Assembly: GCA_030704615.1 (NCBI GenBank) | Contig: CM060734.1 | Coordinates: 53,584,042-53,648,041 of the forward strand | Source of the DNA: Takakia lepidozioides | Taxonomy: Eukaryota; Streptophyta; Takakiopsida; Takakiales; Takakiaceae | Length of the DNA stretch: 64,000 nucleotides | Direction of reading: 5' to 3' | Shown here: positions 35,115-46,300 of the stretch, piece after piece | How positions within the stretch are numbered: position 1 is the stretch's first letter | Layout of the letters: each line of letters starts with the position of its first letter | Program-made: the position numbers and the translations under genes | The notes under the pieces: generated by a model | Told to the model about the DNA's origin: nothing | The model's database searches: none | What the model saw: only the letters and a program-made list of their open reading frames with translations

Positions 35115-35735
35115 TCACTGGTCCCCTAGATCCATATTCAGAAGAGTGTACACCTCTTGGGGGCTCAACCCTGGTGCATGTATGAAGTGATGAGTTGTGG
35201 AATTACACCGGAGTCTCTTTAGGTACACGTAGTACAGATGCTTGCAAGGGCAGTATGATGTCCCCTTGTTTGCCATGATCTGGAAGTCGGTGCAATTGCA
35301 GGTGGGTAATTCTGAAATGGTGATGGTGTACACCTCATTGCGAACAGCTGAGCCTGCCGTGGCCATCTGATACACACGCCCGAAGCCTGGTGGGGGCACT
35401 TCTGTCGAGCTCTGGATTGTATAGTTCATCCGAAGTGCATTCCCCATCCTTGTCTCGTTCACTATTGAGGGAGGTCGCCGCCTCTTCGGTGTCCCCCAAT
35501 GGTGTGTAGGATGCTTAGAGCTGTCGGGTCCCATTGTTCTTGCTCTCATAGGGGTCGGTGGTGGAGGTTGTGGAAGCGGAAATGGTTGTCTGGGGACGTC
35601 AGTGCGCTGCACCATCCAAAATCCTGTGGCGGTAAGGGCGTCGGCCTCAACCTGACTCAGATCGCAGCCTGGTTCCACCGGCCACACCCAGGGATGCCTC
35701 GGCGTGAGCCTGGTCACGTGAGCGTGTGAGCGCAA
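35115..35735 (-). pseudogene. MULE C-terminal fragment M4 (SWIM domain)
   Basis: One open frame of about 200 residues: HPWVWPVEPGCDLSQVEADAL, a Pro-rich stretch, VPPPGFGRVYQMATAGSAV, then SWIM finger CNCTDF ... CPCKHLYYVYLKRL and a short tail. It aligns with the C-terminal ends of M2 and M3. The frame is open, but the gene lacks the zinc region and DDE core; upstream sequence switches to a GTGAGC cluster at about 35703. M4 could still encode a free SWIM-domain peptide. Confidence 0.72.
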
Positions 35736-36386
35736 CTGCGCTCACGCCACGTCACCTTGTGCAAATGTCACGTCACGGGGCTCACTCCACGTCATCACAC
35801 GTGAAGGCCGCGTCACCACGCGCCCAGAAAGAAGTGGAGTGTATTCCCGCGGATTGGCACCCTTTACCGCGGAAACAAGCTGGACAACATAATAAAAGGC
35901 ATTGAATAAAGGATGGATGAATGTACAGTTGGATGATAAACAGATGGATGAGTGTGAAAAATGAATGTAGATGGATGAATGAGGGATGGATAAGAGTAAA
36001 ATGGATGAATGTATAATGGATGTTGAGCAATGACAAAAATTCATGACAGGAAGATGCATGACCAAAACTTTTGACGAATGCACAACGTATATGAAATGAG
36101 TGTGGAAGGTTTGTGGGGTGGATTAAAGAGTACAGAGGATGAATGTACAATGGATGTTGAACAAAGGAAAAAATTCATGAATGGAGCACACATGAATACA
36201 CTGTAGATGAATGCACAATGGATATGAGAAGAGTCAGGGAGGTTTGTGAGATGGATTCATACATATTGCAATTTAAATGAAAGTTGATTCTGTGATTATT
36301 ATTTGTTCTAAAGGAACAACTACGGTGGAGGAAGGGGATTCAACGTTTTCCAGATAGTATGAAAATGAATATTAAAAGAATACAGT
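35700..36386. repeat. GTGAGC/CACGTCA cluster followed by GGATGAATG repeats
   Basis: 35703-35800 is dense in GTGAGC, GCTCAC and CACGTCA words. From about 35905 to 36200 the words GGATGAATG, GATGAGTG and ATGGATGTTGA recur, and a ~90-bp piece is duplicated (ACAATGGATGTTGA ... AAAATTCATGA near 36015 and 36147). No gene is seen. Confidence 0.65.
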
Positions 36387-39300
36387 TCAGTCTGACTCAG
36401 AGTCAGTACAATGTATCCCCGCTTCCTCTGCATCTAAGTCTATGTATTTTAGAACACCGGATCCACGCTGGATACACCTACGGCTGGTCACTAAAAAGTC
36501 AGGGGATAGGGACTCGGCCGCATGAAGTGCCATTGCTTCGGCATAAACAGGAAGCAGAAAATTGGAAAGGGGGCTGTCGAAAACAGACTCGCCAGAAATG
36601 ACTGTATCTCCTGAAGATCCACCGCTGCCTTTCCTGAAAGACAGGCTGAAAAAGTTATTACTGTAACTTTGATGTTATTGAGAAATTGAGTATGGCTCCC
36701 AAAGAGGGTTTAGCACTTACTCACATGAAAAGTCGTTGTCGACCTGCTTATCTTCGGGATCGTCATCATTTCGCATTTGAATCCGATCAGTCTATGTGCC
36801 TGAAGTGGAGCCAGACAAAAGGGGGAGGAGCACTGTGTTGTAGAGGTCAGAATCACCCTCCATGCCAAAAAAGCTTCTTCCGCCTGCCTTGCATGCATGG
36901 TAAGTTGTTCCTGCACCACACAGGAGGACATGAATAGTTTGGTGGGGGGGATTTAAGCAGATGAAACTGTTGAAAGAAAACCAATTCAGAAGGGAAAGAA
37001 TGAACCTGTGGACACAAAAAGATCGACCACCCGTGCAGAGCGGTGGCTGCATGACTCCAGCAGTATTTGCATGAACACTGGGGACTTTTCCTTTGTACCT
37101 CTCCAGGGAGTGCCATCTGGTCTCTTCAGAGTCTGACTGGACTGCATGAAGTTGTACAAAATGTCATCGACATGGGGCTCATAGGGGGGGTTGACGAAAC
37201 AACGCTGATCAGAAATCTCAAAGCTGCGGATGGAGGATGATGTCTTTGAGGTGCGAATCCTCCGCAGGCAGATCGCCTCGAACATCCTCGTCTGCCAAAG
37301 ATAGCAGGTTAGTGTGGTAAACACAATCTATAGTGGAAGTGTGTACATCGGCTATTCAGAACTCAGACACAAAAAAATCATTTTTATCACGAATCGGTGA
37401 TGATCGTTGTCGATCATAACAGATTCTACTAAAGTGGAGCTGCAGAGAACATTGAAACTGATCATGAAAGCACAAGCAGAAGGGAGACGGCATACCAGCT
37501 GACCAGGGAAACCCCCGTTCACAAGGTAGAGGCTGTTCACACAATTTTATGTGCGCAAAACTTCAAACCCTGAAGACTTGAGGTATGATGCCAATGCCCG
37601 ACGACTATCATTGTCACATGACTGAAAAAACAGAAGTGTCCCTGCATCAGAGAGGAAGTTATTACAGAACCCAAACACCCAACTCCAGTAGTTGTCCTCG
37701 AATTTGTTCCAGCCTGGCGTCTTGCCCTTTGGAAGAACTTCTGGCACAGCCTAGCCATCCGGAATGTCGAGAATGACAATGTCGGCCGCATAAGTTTTCT
37801 GCACACCGCACAGGAAGGTGGGACCTGTGCTCACCTGCAACAGACATGTTTTTTATAAGAACGAAAGCAAGAATGTTTTCAAAGAACGGGACTGAAATAC
37901 TGCCAACGAAACTTTCAGAGAAAAAGGAAAGAAACTGGAATCCTCACCAGATTGAGGAATGAGATTATATTGTCTCAGGTAGGCGATGGCACCCCAGTGT
38001 ATCCTCTCTTTCGACTCTGCATCATCGACAGCCAACCCTCATTAACAATTTTCATCTCTCCTGCCGAATCAGAATGGGAAGGGTGTGGCTTGGCATCGAA
38101 CACGCACTGAACAGTGCGGGTATATCTTCCAGCAGTAAAGTCATGCCCACTCTCCATCTCCTTTTCTTTCTCCTTCCCCTTGTCATTTTCCTTCTCTTTG
38201 GACTTGTCTTTGTCCTTTGGCTTTGCTGGTGAGATGGCTATGACATCAACAGCCTTGTCTTTTGGTTTGCGGCCCGCCTTCTTTCCCTTCTGCGGCGTTC
38301 CCTGAGCATCAAGCTCCTTGGCAGCCAATGTTGCTATGTTTCGTTGGTACTCTTCGTCAGTCAAAGGCGCCAGCATCTCAGCGTTATGTTCAAGTATTTC
38401 ATATGCTGTTCTTGAAAGGTCGTGTGCTCCGGTGGGCAGTCAAGGTACCACCCACAGTCTCTGAAGTGAGAAGGACTCCAGTCCTTCAATATCCCTGCAG
38501 TATACATGGTTGGATCGTTTGCAGGGTCCGACCACATGTCAAGATAGTCTGGAATTCCGCTCAGGTGATTTCCTTCCATAAGCACATATTTCGTGTACCT
38601 GAAAAAATGAGATAAATCCAAACCCACAAAAGCGCTCAGTGAGTAAGATGCAAGTAGAATAGAATGAAAAAAACATAGATTGAAATGGCTCTGAGAACTG
38701 CTCCAAGGACCTTTCAGGACCACACGAATGCTCCAGATGTGAATGTCGTCAACGCCATTCAAAACATTCCATTCAATGATACTGTAAATACACCCTAATC
38801 TAGGTGAATCCAAACTATCGTTTTGGAATGACACAGATATAGAAGTGAATGTCGTCAACGACATTCACTAATCAAGCCTAATTTTTTCTCAAATGAAGCA
38901 AAATCACAGGATGGAAATCATAAACTCGAGTAAGGAACCCTCCAGGAAAACTCAATGCACATTCATAACGAACATATCACTGAGGACCTCACAACAACAC
39001 TGTATGTGAATGGCGTCAAAGCCATTCACAAAAATACCAACAAAGAACCAATTACTTAGCTCCCAATCCATGTAAATTCAAATTGTCGCTGTTGAATAAT
39101 ACAGACACAGAAGTGAATGTCGTCAACGACATTCACTTTGGATTTCTCATAACAGAGCTTATCAAGACTCCAGATTCCTCGCAAGAGGCAAAAACAATGC
39201 AGAACAACTGAATGTCTGCATTGACATTCAGCAATATGAAGTGAGGAACCCTCACTGTAACCTCTATGGACATTACAAAAATTTACATAACTCTGAGGAC

Positions 39301-40800
39301 CTCTCAACAACTCCGGATGTGAATGTCGTCAACGCCATTCAAGGACATTATCAATTCTAATCAGAGACACTATAATTACACCCTTAGATCCTAACCAGGT
39401 GAATTCATATACTCGCATAAGAATGACTCAGACAAATAAGTGAATGTCGTCAACGACATTCAATCTGGATCTATGATTGCAATCCTTATGAAGCCACATT
39501 TTTTCCCAAAAAAAGCAGTAGAGTTTCAAGTATGACATTGCACCTGTACACAACTCGCATCATGGCCCACTCTCCTCCAACCTGACTGTCAAAGTCGTTG
39601 GACCGTAAAATGTTACCATCTTTGGAGAACTCCCGGAAAAAATAGTATCTCCAGGTGAGACCTCTCCACTTCCTTATGTATGCCTCCAATGACATTTGGG
39701 GAGGGGAGACAATTGAAATGTTCAGGTCCTTCAAAGTCTGATCCAGCACAATGACGGCGCGCTTTTTGAGCTGCAAATAGTATATTTGTCAGAATTGCAA
39801 ATAAGATATTCATCACATACTTGAAGAGAAGAAAACGGCATGTTTGAATACACACCTGACTCCAAAATGTAGCCTTGTGGAGCTCGTTATCAAACACCAA
39901 ATCACTGATTCCTTCCACCTTTGTGCCAGGCTGTATGGTGCTCTTTGGGAACTGATTCAAGTCCTTTACTGTTTGATCTGAGTTCCATATCTCCAACCAC
40001 CTTATTTTTGTTTGTGGGTCGACCATCGATATGGCCAGCCGGTGCAATTTCTCCTGCTGCATCTCCGGATGCACATGCTTGTCATAGTGTGTTTTGATCT
40101 GTTGAAGGAACTCAGGACCAAGTCCAGGATCTACTATTCTAAGCTGCTTTCCGAAGGCGGACATCAATTTGGTTCTTCGCATTTCAAACTCCTTCTTTAT
40201 TGCAGCTTCCACACCCTTTGATGTCATTAGTTCCTCTGGTGTAGTGCGGTAATATTCGGATTTTCCCTTCTCAGCTGCCTCTGCCAGTTCTTGCTGCATT
40301 GATTCAAGTAGTGATTAGCTCCGAAGGGACTACAAACATGTATTCAAAAAGTAAACAGAGTACAGACTCGGGCTTACCGCATACATGTACTCCAGAAACG
40401 CCTCTCGTGTCAAAGAATACCAAGTGCCTGCAGCTCTTCCTGTTTCGCACTTCTTGATGATATTGGGTGGTAGTACTGTCCGAAAATCATCCAGCTTCAT
40501 CACCTCCAACCTCACCACAGGAGAAACAATGATGGTCTGGCTGGTCATCACCCCAGCCTCACATTCGACAGCATGCTCTAGGACTGGCCGGTGATCAAAT
40601 CCGGACCAATCACCTATAAAAACAAGCGCCCACACAAAACTAGCATGGCACACAGTCAAGCATGCAGGTATGGAGGGGATCCAAACACAAGAAATCAGAA
40701 CGACAACTCCCCCACACCAAAAACAACTCCACGGTGTTGCTCCTGCAAGGACACCCCAGCCCAAACTCGGACTGACTTTTGCCTCCACCTACGGAAAGGT
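36387..40800 (-). pseudogene. ParB-like/N4-N6 DNA methyltransferase, copy C, 5'-truncated
   Basis: The ParB-like domain is missing; the copy starts in the following helical exon (to 40378). Further exons: 40293-39856 (146 codons), 39770-39544, 38598 to ~37980 (Lys/Glu/Asp-rich linker with KPKDKDKSKEKE), a methyltransferase exon (~37840-37540; motif IV IVILDIPDG, then LSDAGTLLFFQS), an exon from ~37290 to ~37010 (motif X KSPVFMQ; VVDLFVSTG), an exon with SFFGMEGDSDLY (ending before 36790), and a last exon 36633-36387 aligning with the last exon of copy B. Damage: frame change near 38425 and a TAG directly after DIPDG. Motif I ends V-S-T-G. Intron positions match copies B and D. Confidence 0.6.
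38599..39543 (-). repeat. Intron of copy C with GTCGTCAACGAC palindrome array
   Basis: Seven palindromes of type GAATGTCGTCAACGACATTC lie at 38741-38760, 38845-38868, 39006-39029, 39113-39136, 39208-39231, 39321-39340 and 39440-39462, all inside one 945-bp intron. Variants change both arms or only one (for example GGCG with AAGCC at 39006). Spacers repeat partly (AATTCA ... CAGACA ... AAGTGAATG). It occupies the same gene position as the array in copy D. Confidence 0.88.
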
Positions 40801-40984
40801 CTTGGCCCAATGAGATGGTGGAAACTATGAGGAAGAGAAGCTAAAGCAATGCCTAACCCCAACATGCCCTCATCCCAACACTTTTCCTCTCCTCTCTTCC
40901 CTCACTTGCTTGACCATGGGAATATCATGAAGATACTCCTCAAACCGCCCTCCACGAGCTTCAAAATTCGGCCTTCAAGACCAC

Positions 40985-41750
40985 ATGCCAGTCCTTAGGC
41001 AGTCCACCAGTGCCTCCACGAGTCAGCACAGGCCGTCCACAGATCAACACGGGCCACCACAGACCAGCACAGGCCCACACAGGCCACAGCCTATCACAGC
41101 CCTACACAGGTCACAGGGTCACAGCCCGTCACAGCCCCAAAGGCCACATGTCATAGCCTGTCACAGCCCCCACGGCCACAGGTCACAGCCTGTCACAGCC
41201 CATCACAACCCCAAAGGCCACAGGCACAGCTTGTCACAGCCCTACAAAGGTCACAGGGTCACAGCCCCAAAGGCCACAGCCTGTCACAGCCCATCACAGC
41301 GTGTCACAGCCCGTCACAGCCCCAAAGGCCACAGCCTGTCACAGCCCATCACAGCGTGTCACAGCCCGTCACAGCCCCACAGGCCACAGGGCACAGCCCA
41401 CCTCAGCCTGTCACAGCCCGCCATAGCCCATCACAGCCCATCACAGCTCGCCACAGCCTGTCATAGCCCATCACAGCCCCACAGGCCACAGGGCACAGCC
41501 TGTCACAGCCGCTCACAGCCCGTCATAGCCCCACAGGCCACTGGGCACAGCCTGTCACAGCCCCTCACAGCCCGTCACAGCCCAACAGGCACATGACACA
41601 GCCTATCACAACCCTACACAGGTCACAGGGGTCATAGCCCCAAAGGCCACAGCCCCTCACAGCCCGTCACAACCCCACAGGCCACAGGGCACAGCTTGTC
41701 ACAGCCCGCCACAGCCTGTCACAGCCCCTCACGGTGTAGAGAGGATAACA
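40985..41750. repeat. CACAGCC minisatellite
   Basis: About 760 bp of imperfect repeats built from the 10-mer GTCACAGCCC, interspersed with CCAAAGGCCACAG and CCACAGGCCACAGGGCA. Higher-order duplications are evident (for example 41262-41330 and 41312-41385). The 203-residue frame across it (HSPSQPQRP...) is repeat-driven and is not taken as a gene. Confidence 0.93.
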
Positions 41751-42477
41751 CACTATGGGGGAGATGAAGCGTTGCGCAACAGCGCTGCGAGCAGAGAGCC
41801 GGGCCATGGCGGCGATCATAGCTAAACTTAGATAGGGCTGGGCTAAACAAGAGAGAGCGCATTCTACTGCCATTGGGGCGGAGATTACATCAAGATCAAG
41901 TTTGTACCCAACGAATGCATCCAAACTACCCCACGAGTTCCTTCAGGCACCATAAGGCTCCCAGCAAGCTGGGGATCCGCACCGTCTATGCGAAGAAGAA
42001 CTGGACTGTTCAACAGTACTCAAACCCCCCAACCCTGACCCAAGGTTCAGTACCTGCCCACGACAGGCCCAAGATTGCATCTCGCGACCCATCTACCCCC
42101 CACTGGAACACGGATGACCGCGCCATCTACTCGGTTTATTATGCTAGGTCTACCCGCCCCATAGTTGTGGATTCCACATAGTATCAGGAAGGTCACCATC
42201 TTTTCTTATATCACCAAAGCAACGAGGCCGCCCATCAACACTGGTCGGGGTACCCCCTTGCCCCCACTACCAGAGACACCAGGAAAATATATGACTACAA
42301 ATCCAAGTGGCGCTCTACCCCTCTCAACACACTGCTCAGATCGGGCGACAAAGAGGACTACCTCCCCTTCACACCGGTTGGAGTTTATCAAGAGCCAAGC
42401 TCAATTTGACATAATGAAGGAGTATATGTGCCCCACGAGATCAACAAGACCCCGACGGCTATATAGGGGGTTGCAAA
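41751..42477 (+). other. Unrecognised region with open frames
   Basis: Several overlapping frames stay open here, the best being 41873-42181 (102 residues, including RTVYAKKNWTVQQYSNPPTL) and 42165-42497. Pro- and Arg-rich composition and the stop between them give no family match by eye. It may be a decayed gene or non-coding. Confidence 0.2.
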
Positions 42478-43612
42478 TCCATGAGCATGAGGGGTGAGCG
42501 CATGAGCATGAGCAGAGGTTCCCTACCCTCGCCCGAACCTACACCGAACCTAATCGAAGGTGGAGGTCGGCAACCAAAACTGCCGACTTAATGCATCTTG
42601 GTAACAGTCCACGGAAATAGGAGGTGGACCGCCTATGACCGTGACCTGCAGGTGAGTTGTTGTAGTCGCCACCGACTATAGCACCACCTTCATAATTGGC
42701 AAGTCCGTACGGCAATGTTGGGTGTAATGGTCGCCACCGACTATATCATCCCCAGTCAAAGCTAGACCTAAGCTAGACCTGAACTGTTGTGCTTATAACT
42801 ACATAGTCCAAAGCTACTTGTTCTTGAAATGGACACAGTTGAGGTGTGATTGTTTGTGAGGGAAGGAGTGTGCACATGGAAAATAAAATATTTGGGCATT
42901 GTTGCTGTCATGTCATGGCAACGGTCATGACATCAATGAGCAGACTAGTGACCTGATTCATTTGGATATTTGTCCGAGGTATTTATGGCTTCAGCAGACC
43001 AAGCTCAGCACTCTAGCAATTCCAAACCAAGGGAATGTGAAGGGTTGGAGGATGGCGAGGATGTGAAGATCATTTAAAAAGTCTGAACATCCACATTGGA
43101 GTAAAATTATGCGCAACATTCAATTACACCCATATCACTGGACGATATGTTCCACATGATTCAGCTCATCAGAGAAACCCCTTTGTATCTGCATTCCAAG
43201 AAAAGCAAATGCAACTACCTAACATTCGGACTACCAAGGTCCTCACCATACTCCGACGTTATGTCCTGCAACACCCCAGAAACTACTGTCGCGGGGGAGG
43301 GACCCGGGAGCAAGTCGAGGCCAAGTCTTAAACTGATCTTTGGGCTAGGAGTCCTCTCCTCATGATTGCAGTCCTTTCAAGCTGCGCCATGCCAGATTCA
43401 GTGAAGTTTTACACCCACGAGTTCAAGATCGGCGCTCAGCTACCTCGCCAACCAGACTCATTTTACAACACAAAGAGCAGTATTATCGAGCCCCACCACT
43501 GCCTCTCTGCTTCACAGGTGAACCCCCATTCGCTACTATCTACGTTGTGTTATTATTATAATGATTTCATTCTTGTTTCCCGCAAACTTTGGTTTGTCAC
43601 CTCACCCCCCAC
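42478..43612. other. GAGC cluster, two TAGTCG palindromes, and unassigned sequence
   Basis: CATGAGC/GTGAGC words cluster at 42480-42520. A CCTATGACCGTGA word follows at 42629, then palindromes GTAGTCGCCACCGACTA at 42661 and GGTCGCCACCGACTA at 42730. From 43140 to 43520 two short frames (ETPLYLHSKKSKCNYLTF and SVKFYTHEFKIGAQLPRQ) might be exons of a decayed gene; no family was recognised. Confidence 0.4.
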
Positions 43613-44129
43613 TCAATATGTGCCATGGTGTTCTGAGGCTTGCGCTCTGGTCCAACCCATGTTGGTTACTTGTTGAAACCCTACACATCCCAGAGCATCA
43701 GCCTCCTCCAAGGTAAGATTTGTACCACTTGCCACATGCCAAACTGGTGGTGGTTCCGGCATGCCTGGTACACCATACTTAGGCTTGCTGAATACACACG
43801 ACATGATGTCGTGCTTGCAGAACCAGTGTTCCTTCAGAGTGGTCAATATTACATCTCTGGTTGGTATCGACACGAATAACACAATATTTGTCGCGAAATG
43901 ACGGATGAGTCCGTGCAATTCTCCACTGCGAGGCTGACACATCTCTCTCCACGACTGGGATGCCGTATTGGGTAATGATCATGGGAGCATGAATGAGAGT
44001 TGGGCGTGCAACGTCCTTTTGTTGAGGGGACATAGAGCACATTGGACCATCACGAAGTTCATCTTTTAGAGTTGAGAAAACAAGGGCTATGGTGGAAGCT
44101 ATACAATCGCAACTCACCCACATGGTCAT
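43613..44129 (-). pseudogene. MULE fragment M5 (Cys-rich module before SWIM)
   Basis: Two frames, read leftward, match the module between DDE core and SWIM in M1 and M2: VSASQWRIARTHPSFRDKY with CVIRVDTNQR, then HWFCKHDIMSCVFSKPKYG and PPPVWHVASGTNLTLEEADAL. M1 has the counterpart VSTSQWRIACTKPSF and FWFCRHDIMTCVYGKPKY. A frame change lies near 43870. The DDE core and SWIM finger are absent. Confidence 0.65.
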
Positions 44130-46300
44130 TTTTTGCCATCAATGATGGTGCCGAGGTGGATGTGGACAATCCCCAGGTAATGCGCTGCATTAGTTGTCAC
44201 GATGCAACCCTAGGTCTAACCATTGTAGCATTGCACAGTCGATGCAAAAGATTGATCACATATAATAAAGCTAATGGAATTAGCACGCTATGAAGAAGCA
44301 TGTGGAAGTTGAGCACTCCGCTCTGTCTGTGAAATGGGAGAAGAAGTAAACAGTAGAATCAAAGATCCTTTAGAGTGACAGAAAGCAAGGAAAAGAGCAG
44401 GTATCTGCCCTACTGCTATTTCAGATTTTCTTGGCACCATCAATCATTTTAGGAAAGATCATGAGGTTCAGAAAGGTTTCTTAGAGGATCTGATCGATCC
44501 TCTTTGTCATCAAGTACTATATGCCCCTAAGGACAGTAGAGAGCATATGGTTACAAAGACTTTGCTTGCGGTAATGTGTCCTCGAGTTGTTTTTCCATCG
44601 AGAAAGGTCTTCACTGATGATGTGTTACCCAAATTGGTTGAGAAAACTATACACACTTTTGTGCACCCTTCTCTGGCTACATGTATCTCAGCCACTGCAA
44701 GCTTTGACCTATGGATGTCAAAAGAAGCTCACGATGTGTTTGCCTTGTTGTAAACCTTGTAACTAGTGAGTGGGAACCCAAACATGTCACTCTTGGGTTG
44801 TTTGAAGCCACTGAGACTACTAGAGCAACGATGGCAGTAAAATTACAGCAACTTCTTGAGAAGTTCTCACTAGTCACAAAGAAGATCATTTGCTATGTCA
44901 AAGATGAAGGAGCAAATCTGGCCACTATGACATTGACATTGAGGACGGTTGTAAGCTGTGAAAGTCTAGGGTTGAGTGAACCATTTCAGGGTTCTTGTTT
45001 TGGACATGCTATGTCCAAAGCATGCCAATATGCTACAAATGATGAAAAGGTGTGTAGAGATATGAGGTATGTTTCCATCGAGCGCACAAGCTGAGATCCA
45101 GAAATGCATCACTTGGCCTAAAAAGTCAGGGAAGGGTCGTCAAGAATGACACAAGACATGCATTGATTTTGGAATGAGGCCTTGTAAGCTGAACACTCTC
45201 ATAAAACCAAGGTTCTTCCCAAACCTTTTTCATTATGCTCAAAGTCTCTTGTTAAGGTCAACATCGTAGGAGCTTATATTTGTGCTTAAATTGTAGGTTT
45301 GCGAGTATGATGATTCTTTTTTAAGAGGCCCTACGCTTCCGAAATGCCATCAGCCTCTGCCGACAAACCATTGCCCTAGCAACGAGTTTGTGTACCTCCT
45401 GCAAAAACGTGGGCCATTGCACAAGGAGTCACAAATGCTTTCTCACCTGTGGTAACGAAGTGTGTGCTCAACCAATCACTTGGTCATTGGTTGCTTACTA
45501 ATGCTCTTCACTCTGCCATAAATCTCACTTTTGAAGTTCAAGGAAGACATATCCAATAGGCCGGACCGCCTTGCCAACATTATGTCATAAAACTTTGAGT
45601 ACAAATTGGCAAATTTGGATGTGAATATGAAACATGAGGTCATTGATGTGTTGGCACCTTTTCTTGCATTCATGAGGAAGTATGATCACAAGAAAGCTCA
45701 CAATATGTTGGGTCTGATGGTGGATCCCAGATTTAAGGGCCTCGGGCTAGTGACAGCTTTGCTTGGTCATGAGGCAGCTATGCAAGTGGTTGCAAAATAC
45801 GACTCAAAGACACTCATGCCTATGCTCTTGACATGTTACCGCTACATGGCTCCATCTACTGTGGTTGAGAATGCTTCTGAACATGCTAGTGAGAGCAATC
45901 TTGATCTGTTTCAGACTACAGAAACAGCTGTTGAAACAACAAAAGAGATTGTTGTGAGAGAGCTTTCTCTTTACAGACGTTATCAAGTTGACATTGATAA
46001 GTGTAAGTGTCCAATGGCGTGGTGGAAAGCTCATGAAGCCATGTTCCCTACGGTGGGACTTTTAGCTCGACAAATCTTGGGAATTGTTGGGAGTCAGATT
46101 GAAATTGAGAGAATTTTCCCTATAGCTGGAGTTCTCACTGCACTGCGCCGTTGCCGCCTTCAAACAAATAATCTGGAAAAAATGATATTCATCGCCAAAA
46201 ATTGGCGAAACGATCCCCAACTTGGATGTACTAATCCAAAAACTCTTACATAATTGTAGGAGCAAGAAGAAGACTTAGTTGAGGAGCTTCAGGAGGAATT
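44042..46300 (+). pseudogene. Second hAT transposase relic (BED finger, core, dimerisation domain)
   Basis: A BED-type finger lies at 44165-44335 (VMRCISCHDA ... KHVEVEH), split by a one-base frame change near 44290. Core pieces follow: LATCISATASFDLWMSK (to 44752), then NLVTSEWEPKHVTLGLFEA, KIICYVKDEGANLATM and GSCFGHAMSKACQYA (44711-45094). The C-terminal part (45606-46253) ends in the hAT dimerisation domain: CPMAWWKAHEAMFPTVGLLA, GSQIEIERIFPIAG, NNLEKMIFIAKNW. About 500 bp between 45095 and 45605 are degraded. It belongs to a different hAT lineage from the 25.8-kb copy. No terminal repeats were identified. Confidence 0.7.

Noticed and set aside
40985-41596. 203-residue Ser/Pro/His/Gln-rich protein
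   Set aside because: It is the translation of the CACAGCC minisatellite; there is no start context, no splice support and no conserved domain.
30465-44129. Bacterial contamination as source of the ParB-methylase genes
   Set aside because: Conserved GT-AG introns in matching phases across copies and interleaving with plant-type transposons argue for long residence in a eukaryotic nucleus.
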